From contig NZ_JBOITO010000020.1 in assembly GCF_050717635.1 (NCBI RefSeq), positions 122,292 through 186,291 on the forward strand: a stretch of 64,000 nt of DNA, given 5' to 3'. Under the pieces are notes generated by a model. That model saw only the letters and a list, made by a program, of their open reading frames with translations. It was not told the origin of the DNA and made no database searches. The DNA comes from Clostridium_AD sp050717635 (GTDB taxonomy: Bacteria > Bacillota > Clostridia > Clostridiales > Clostridiaceae). Position 1 is the first letter of the stretch. Each line of letters begins with the position of its first letter. Made by a program: the position numbers and the translations under genes. Positions 58,735-64,000 of this stretch are shown here, one piece after another.

Positions 58735-60642
58735 ATGGAATTAAATAATATTTATGACGAAAGTCAAATACAAGTACTTGAAGGATTAGAGGCAGTAAGA
58801 AAAAGACCTGGTATGTATATAGGAAGCACTAGTATTCGTGGGCTTCATCATTTAGTCTATGAAATTGTAGATAATAGCATAGATGAGGCAATGGCAGGTT
58901 TTTGTAAGAATATTAATGTTTTTATACATGCAGATAATTCTATAACAGTTATAGATGACGGTAGAGGTATGCCTATAGGAATACATCATAAAATGAAAAT
59001 ACCTACTGTAGAAGTTATAATGACAGTACTTCATGCTGGTGGGAAATTTGGTGGTGGAGCATACAAAGTATCAGGTGGTCTTCATGGTGTTGGCGCATCT
59101 GTAGTTAATGCGCTATCTGAAATTTGTGAAGTAGAAATTAAGGTAGATGGCGAAATATGGAAGCAAACTTTTTCAAAAGGAAAAACTACTAGTACACTTG
59201 AAAAAATAGGAATAACGCAGGAACATGGGACAAAAATATATTTTGCTCCTGATGCAGAAATCTTCGAGGAAATAGATTTTGATTATGAAACAGTTTCTCA
59301 AAGATTAAGAGAATTAGCTTTTTTAAATAAAGGTATAAGAATAACCCTTGAAGATGAAAGAGAAGATAAAAAGCAAGAATTTTTGTATGAGGGAGGAATA
59401 AAATCCTTCGTAGAGTATTTAAATAGAAATAAGGGTAAAGTTCATCCAGAGCCTATATATATACAAGGAAGTAAGGATGATTATATTGTTGAAATAGCAT
59501 TACAATACAATGATACATACACAGAAAATATATTTTCTTTTGCGAATAATATAGATACTGTAGAAGGTGGAACACATCTAGTTGGTTTTAAAAACGCACT
59601 AACTAGAATAGTAAATGATTATGCTAAAAAATTTGGATTTTTAAAAGATAATGATAAAAACTTATCTGGTGAGGATGTACGAGAAGGTCTTACAGCTGTA
59701 ATATCTATAAAGCTTACAGATCCTCAATTTGAAGGTCAAACAAAAACTAAACTTGGCAATAGTGAAGTAAGAGGCATAGTTGATAGCATAGTTGGTGAGG
59801 CTATCAGTAATGTTCTAGAGGAAAATCCTGAGCTAGGTAAAAATATAATAGACAAGTCATTAAATGCAGCTAGAGCAAGGGATGCAGCAAAAAAAGCAAG
59901 AGAGCTTACGAGAAGAAAATCTATACTTGAAAGTACAACTCTTCCTGGGAAATTATCAGATTGTGCTTCAAAAGACCCTATGGAATGTGAAATATATCTA
60001 GTCGAGGGTGATTCAGCTGGTGGTTCAGCAAAACAAGGTAGAAATAGAAAATTCCAAGCTATACTTCCTCTTAAAGGAAAAATAATGAATGTTGAAAAGC
60101 AAAGAATTGATAAAATGCTAGCATCTCTTGAAATTAGAGCTATGATAACTGCATTTGGTGCGGGTATAGGTAAAGATTTTGATGTGAAAAAAATAAGATA
60201 TGATCGTATTATTATTATGACAGATGCTGATGTAGATGGAGCACATATTAGAACATTACTTCTAACATTCTTTTATAGATACATGAAAGAGTTAGTTGAG
60301 GAGGGACATGTATATGTAGCTCAACCTCCACTATTTAAGGTTTCAAAGGGTAAAAAAGAGCAGTATGTATATAGCGAAAAAGAGCTTGAAAAGACACTTT
60401 TGGAATTTGGTGGAAAAGACTCCAACACTGATATACAAAGATACAAAGGTCTTGGGGAAATGAATCCAGAACAGCTTTGGGACACAACAATGAATCCCGA
60501 AGAGAGAATTCTCCTTCAGGTCTGTGTAGATGATGCAATGGCAGCAGATGAAATATTTACTATTCTCATGGGTGATAAAGTAGAACCACGAAGAGAATTT
60601 ATTCAAGAAAATGCTAAGAAAGTACTTAACTTAGACGTATAG
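58735..60642 (+). CDS. gyrB: DNA gyrase subunit B
   Basis: GyrB is the ATPase subunit of gyrase. The 635-aa protein has the GHKL motifs (VDNSIDEAMAG, DDGRGMPIG, GGLHGVGASVVNAL), the TOPRIM domain EGDSAGGSAKQGRN with TDADVDGAHIRTLL, and the C-terminal RRKFIQENAK-type end (EPRREFIQENA). AGGAGG site before the ATG. Confidence 0.98.
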   Translation: MELNNIYDESQIQVLEGLEAVRKRPGMYIGSTSIRGLHHLVYEIVDNSIDEAMAGFCKNINVFIHADNSITVIDDGRGMPIGIHHKMKIPTVEVIMTVLHAGGKFGGGAYKVSGGLHGVGASVVNALSEICEVEIKVDGEIWKQTFSKGKTTSTLEKIGITQEHGTKIYFAPDAEIFEEIDFDYETVSQRLRELAFLNKGIRITLEDEREDKKQEFLYEGGIKSFVEYLNRNKGKVHPEPIYIQGSKDDYIVEIALQYNDTYTENIFSFANNIDTVEGGTHLVGFKNALTRIVNDYAKKFGFLKDNDKNLSGEDVREGLTAVISIKLTDPQFEGQTKTKLGNSEVRGIVDSIVGEAISNVLEENPELGKNIIDKSLNAARARDAAKKARELTRRKSILESTTLPGKLSDCASKDPMECEIYLVEGDSAGGSAKQGRNRKFQAILPLKGKIMNVEKQRIDKMLASLEIRAMITAFGAGIGKDFDVKKIRYDRIIIMTDADVDGAHIRTLLLTFFYRYMKELVEEGHVYVAQPPLFKVSKGKKEQYVYSEKELEKTLLEFGGKDSNTDIQRYKGLGEMNPEQLWDTTMNPEERILLQVCVDDAMAADEIFTILMGDKVEPRREFIQENAKKVLNLDV

Positions 60643-60700
60643 ATTATTTAATTATATTCAGAAATGTCGTTAAAATATTTTGTTTAAAGAGGTGTAACAT

Positions 60701-63301
60701 ATGAACAATCAGGGAAAAGTTTTACCTGTAGATATAAGAAAAGAAATGAAGAAATCCTATATAGATTATGCTATGAGCGTTATAGTAAGTCGTGCACTTC
60801 CAGATGTTCGTGATGGTCTTAAACCCGTTCACAGAAGAATATTATATTCTATGCATGAACTAGGGTTAACACCAGAAAAAGGATATAGAAAGTGTGCTAG
60901 AATCGTTGGAGACGTTTTAGGTAAATATCACCCACATGGTGATACTGCGGTTTATGGAGCACTTGTTAGAATGGCTCAAGACTTTTCACAAAGATGTATT
61001 TTGGTTGATGGTCATGGTAACTTCGGTTCTGTAGATGGTGATTCAGCAGCAGCAATGAGATATACAGAAGCTAAAATGAGCAAAATTACAATACAGATGC
61101 TTCGTGATATTAATAAAGAGACAGTGGATTATGTTCCTAACTTTGATGGGGAAGAAAAAGAACCATCAGTTTTGCCATCAAGATTTCCAAATCTTTTAGT
61201 TAATGGATCAACTGGTATTGCAGTAGGTATGGCAACAAATATACCTCCACACAACTTAATAGAGGTTATAGATGGAGTATTAATGCTTATTGAAGATCCA
61301 GAAGTAGAAATAAGCGATTTAATGACAAAAATAAAGGGTCCAGATTTTCCTACAGCAGGAATAATTTTAGGAAGAGCAGGAATAAAAAGTGCTTATGAAA
61401 CTGGAAGAGGAAGAATACTTGTAAGGGCTAAAACTGACATTGAAGAAAATAAAGGCAGAAATGCAATTATAGTAACAGAATTACCTTATCAAGTTAATAA
61501 AGCAAGACTTATTGAAGGTATTGCAGATTTAGTAAAAGATAAGAAAATTGATGGAATATCAGATCTTAGAGATGAATCAGATAGAGAAGGTATGAGAATT
61601 GTTATAGAACTAAAAAGAGATGCAAACCCCAACATAGTTTTAAATAGGCTATTTAAACATACAAGGATGCAAGACACTTTTGGAGTTATAATGATAGCAC
61701 TTGTAAATGGAGAACCTCAAACTTTAAATTTAAAACAGTGCTTGGTTTATTATTTGGATCATCAAAAAGAGGTAATAAGAAGAAGAACTCAATTTGATCT
61801 TGATAAAGCATTAGCTAGAGCTCATATTCTAGAAGGTATAAAGATTGCATTAGATCATATTGATGAAGTAATTCGTTTAATAAGAGCAGCAAAAAGTATC
61901 AGTGAAGCTAAAGAAAGTTTAATGAATGCTTTTGATCTATCAGAAAAACAAGCTACTGCTATTGTTGATATGAGACTTGGAAGACTTACAGGTCTTGAAA
62001 GAGATAAAATTGAAGATGAGTATAATGAATTAATGAAAACAGTGAATTATTTAAAAGGAATATTAGCAGATGAAACAGTACTTCTTAAAATAATAAATGA
62101 TGAGCTTTTGGAAATCAGAAATAAATATGGTGATACTAGAAGAACAGCAATAGAGAAAAATCCATATAGCTTAGATGAGGAAGATTTAATTCAAGAAGAA
62201 GATGTTGTAATAACATTGACTCATGCAGGCTATATAAAGAGACTTCCAGCTGATACCTATAGCGCTCAAAAAAGAGGGGGTAGGGGTATACAAGGTGTCA
62301 CTACAAAAGAAGATGATTTTGTAGAACATATTTTTATAACCTCAACTCATAATAATATTATATTATTCACAAATACAGGTAAAGCATTTAGATTAAAAGC
62401 ATTTGAGATTCCAGAAGGTGGAAGAACAGCTAAGGGAACAAATTTAGTTAATATTATACCTTTAGCGAGCGACGAGAAAATTCAAGCTGTTATATCTCTT
62501 AAAGAATTTACGGAAGATAATTATCTTATAATGGGTACAAAACATGGATTAGTCAAGAAAACATCACTTGATAAATATGCTGCTATAAGAAAGAATGGGT
62601 TAAAGGCAATAAATTTAAGAGAAGATGATGAATTAATCGGAGTTGCAATAGTAACTGGATATAGTGAAATGTTATTTGCTACTAAAAATGGTTATTCTAT
62701 AAGATTTAGCGAAAAAGATGTAAGAGGCATGGGAAGAACTGCAACGGGAGTTAAGGCATTAACGCTAAGACAAGATGATATCGTAGTTGCTATGAATATT
62801 GTTACACCTGAAGAGGAACTTTTAGTTATAAGTGAAAATGGTTTCGGAAAAAGAACCTTAGTTTCAGAATACTCACTTCAACATAGAGGTGGTAAAGGAG
62901 TAATAACTTATAAGGTATCAGAGAAAACAGGAAAACTTGTAGGTGCTAAAATAGTAAAAGATGGCGATGAAATGATACTTATAAATAGCAATGGTATTGT
63001 TATAAGGTTAAATGTTGCTGGAATATCAACTACAAGTAGGAATACTATGGGAGTTACTTTAATGAGGAGTGGAGAAGGAGATAATATAGTTGCTATAGCT
63101 AAAATTAATTGTAGTGACGAAGTTAATTGTGAGGAAGGGGTTAATTGTAGTAGTGCAATTGATACAGTTGAGAACTCTTTACAAGAAGAAATTGAAGAAA
63201 CTCCATTTACTGAAGATAATGAATTAGAATTAGAGGATAGAGTAGAAGATGAAATAAATAATGAAACAGAAGATGAAACAAATAATGAAACAGAAGATTA
63301 A
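60701..63301 (+). CDS. gyrA: DNA gyrase subunit A
   Basis: GyrA cuts and rejoins DNA. The 866-aa protein has the quinolone region HPHGDTAVYGALVRMAQDFS with catalytic Tyr in AAMRYTEAKM, and the C-terminal beta-pinwheel with the GyrA box KRGGRGIQG. After the pinwheel it has an unusual tail: three NC repeats (NCSDEVNCEEGVNC) and an acidic segment in which an eight-codon unit DEINNETE / DETNNETE is repeated. AGAGG site before the ATG. Confidence 0.98.
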   Translation: MNNQGKVLPVDIRKEMKKSYIDYAMSVIVSRALPDVRDGLKPVHRRILYSMHELGLTPEKGYRKCARIVGDVLGKYHPHGDTAVYGALVRMAQDFSQRCILVDGHGNFGSVDGDSAAAMRYTEAKMSKITIQMLRDINKETVDYVPNFDGEEKEPSVLPSRFPNLLVNGSTGIAVGMATNIPPHNLIEVIDGVLMLIEDPEVEISDLMTKIKGPDFPTAGIILGRAGIKSAYETGRGRILVRAKTDIEENKGRNAIIVTELPYQVNKARLIEGIADLVKDKKIDGISDLRDESDREGMRIVIELKRDANPNIVLNRLFKHTRMQDTFGVIMIALVNGEPQTLNLKQCLVYYLDHQKEVIRRRTQFDLDKALARAHILEGIKIALDHIDEVIRLIRAAKSISEAKESLMNAFDLSEKQATAIVDMRLGRLTGLERDKIEDEYNELMKTVNYLKGILADETVLLKIINDELLEIRNKYGDTRRTAIEKNPYSLDEEDLIQEEDVVITLTHAGYIKRLPADTYSAQKRGGRGIQGVTTKEDDFVEHIFITSTHNNIILFTNTGKAFRLKAFEIPEGGRTAKGTNLVNIIPLASDEKIQAVISLKEFTEDNYLIMGTKHGLVKKTSLDKYAAIRKNGLKAINLREDDELIGVAIVTGYSEMLFATKNGYSIRFSEKDVRGMGRTATGVKALTLRQDDIVVAMNIVTPEEELLVISENGFGKRTLVSEYSLQHRGGKGVITYKVSEKTGKLVGAKIVKDGDEMILINSNGIVIRLNVAGISTTSRNTMGVTLMRSGEGDNIVAIAKINCSDEVNCEEGVNCSSAIDTVENSLQEEIEETPFTEDNELELEDRVEDEINNETEDETNNETED

Positions 63302-63307
63302 AATAGT

Positions 63308-63346
63308 AAAAAGCTTATTCGAAATTATTTCGAATAAGCTTTTTTT
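63308..63346 (+). terminator. Intrinsic terminator after gyrA
   Basis: AAGCTTATTCGAAA pairs perfectly with TTTCGAATAAGCTT around a three-base loop; a run of T follows. Confidence 0.93.
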
Positions 63347-63551
63347 ATATATTCATATTCCTTGTATGAAGCAAAATCAAATGAAAATAAGGGATAGTTA
63401 TAAATTCCTTATAAAAACTAGAGGTGTTTTGTGAACAATCATTAAAATTACAATATAACTAACCTAGTGTATCACTATGAGTAAATTGGAGAAAAAGAAA
63501 GATATATTTCGAAAAATAAGAATAATCTATGGGAATATAATAATAGTGTAA
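63347..63551. other. Gene-free spacer between gyrA and the rRNA promoters
   Basis: AT-rich, no ORF with a ribosome site and no known RNA seen. Confidence 0.5.
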
Positions 63552-63579
63552 TTACAGTATCTAAGAGATTTGATATAAT
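63552..63579 (+). promoter_or_regulatory. Possible upstream rrn promoter P1
   Basis: TTACAG (63552-63557), 16-base spacer, TATAAT (63574-63579). The -35 is weak. If used it would give a 16S leader of about 360 bases. Confidence 0.5.
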
Positions 63580-63678
63580 AGTTTTTGTCGCTCCGAGTGA
63601 GTAGCTGTAGCAGTTTATTTTTAAAAGTTAAATAATTTTCTAAGTTAGAAATAATGTTTAAAAAAATAGAAAAATATG

Positions 63679-63707
63679 TTGACAATTTAAAAATTAAATA
63701 GTAGAAT
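63679..63707 (+). promoter_or_regulatory. Main rrn promoter P2
   Basis: TTGACA (63679-63684), 17-base spacer, TAGAAT (63702-63707), in AT-rich DNA, about 240 bases before 16S. Confidence 0.85.
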
Positions 63708-63942
63708 TGTAGAGGTCGTCACTTAATGACAAAACAAATTGGTCTTTGAAAATTAAACAGAGAAATAGGTAAAGAATAGCAAAATAATATTTTGCTAAAC
63801 CAGTTAATTACTTTAGTAAAAAGTAAATTTTTAGTCGTAAGACTAAATAGTATGTAATGAGCTTGAGTTACCAACTTAATTGTTGGTGTACAACTTAACA
63901 GTTGTCTCAGATTAATCATTTCAAACTAAAAGTGTAAACTTT
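63708..63942 (+). promoter_or_regulatory. rRNA leader with antitermination-like box and small hairpins
   Basis: Contains GGTCTTTGAAAATTAAACAG near 63741, a stretch typical of clostridial rrn leaders that resembles boxA-type antitermination signals. Two small hairpins follow (ACCAAC-GTTGGT about 63869-63886 and ACAACT-AGTTGT about 63890-63905). A spurious minus-strand ORF covers this part. Confidence 0.65.
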
Positions 63943-64000
63943 TAAATTGAGAGTTTGATCCTGGCTCAGGACGAACGCTGGCGGCGTGCCTAACACATGC
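63943..64000 (+). rRNA. rrs: 16S ribosomal RNA, 5' end only
   Basis: Starts AAATTGAGAGTTTGATCCTG and continues GGCTCAGGACGAACGCTGG, the universal 16S 5' end. Only 58 bases are inside the window. The exact first base is uncertain by a few positions. Confidence 0.97.

Noticed and set aside
63719..63919. Minus-strand ORF of 66 codons
   Set aside because: It lies in the rRNA leader, lacks a ribosome site, and is antisense to the rrn transcript.

Overview
The window is a low-GC Firmicute chromosome segment, almost certainly from Clostridium (sensu stricto-like). The evidence is strong AT bias, AGGAGG-type ribosome binding sites, TTG and GTG starts, a FabK-type fatty acid pathway, a sporulation-type Soj/Spo0J/Noc set, YyaC, and the order rpmH-oriC-dnaA-dnaN-recF-remB-gyrB-gyrA-rrn. 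The species cannot be named from the sequence alone. Replication starts at about 53.8-55.8 kb. Most genes to the left are on the minus strand and those to the right on the plus strand, so most are transcribed away from oriC.

1-10.9 kb: a complete type II fatty acid synthesis operon read right to left (fabT, fabH, acpP, fabK, fabD, fabG, fabF, accB, fabZ, accC, accD, accA cut by the window edge). fabT and the separate flavoenzyme gene beside it have promoters of the same design, TTGACA-N17-TATACT, each with TTTGA-N3-TCAAA palindromes lying on the -10 element. This points to one FabT regulon. The extra flavoenzyme carries a cysteine cluster and may be a FabX-like unsaturated fatty acid synthase.

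11-23.6 kb: a mixed region with several genes on the plus strand, against replication: CorA, a zinc-ribbon protein, TspO facing a stay-green (Mg-dechelatase-like) homologue, a small ferritin-like protein, a radical SAM/SPASM enzyme next to a divergent cis-prenyltransferase paralogue, a 55-aa cysteine-rich protein, an M23/G5 peptidase, a DnaD plus helicase-loader pair, a tandemly duplicated four-tRNA cassette, a HI0933-like flavoprotein, an acyl-ACP thioesterase and an ECF transporter S component with an operator-like palindrome on its promoter.

23.7-40.5 kb: DUF1858, purA, a COG2509 flavoprotein, yhaM, a TM2 protein, a ParM-like actin with a small partner gene and an AT-rich repeat region resembling a centromere, then dnaB-lonC-rplI-gdpP-yybS-mazG-like, rpsR-ssb-rpsF (with an S6:S18-type leader), DUF951, DUF3343 and yedF.

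40.7-53.6 kb: a cysteine desulfurase, an AI-2E family permease and yyaC on the plus strand. The classic origin-proximal minus-strand block follows: YkuS-like, DUF4446, spo0J, soj, noc, rsmG, mnmG, mnmE, jag, yidC, yidD, rnpA, rpmH. Two exact parS sites are present, and one forms the stem of the noc terminator.

53.6-64 kb: a bipartite oriC (DnaA boxes before dnaA; boxes, a GC-rich spacer and DnaA-trios between dnaA and dnaN), dnaA, dnaN, an S4 protein, recF, remB, gyrB, gyrA, and an rRNA operon with two candidate promoters whose 16S gene begins just before the window ends. No CRISPR array, insertion sequence or prophage was seen.
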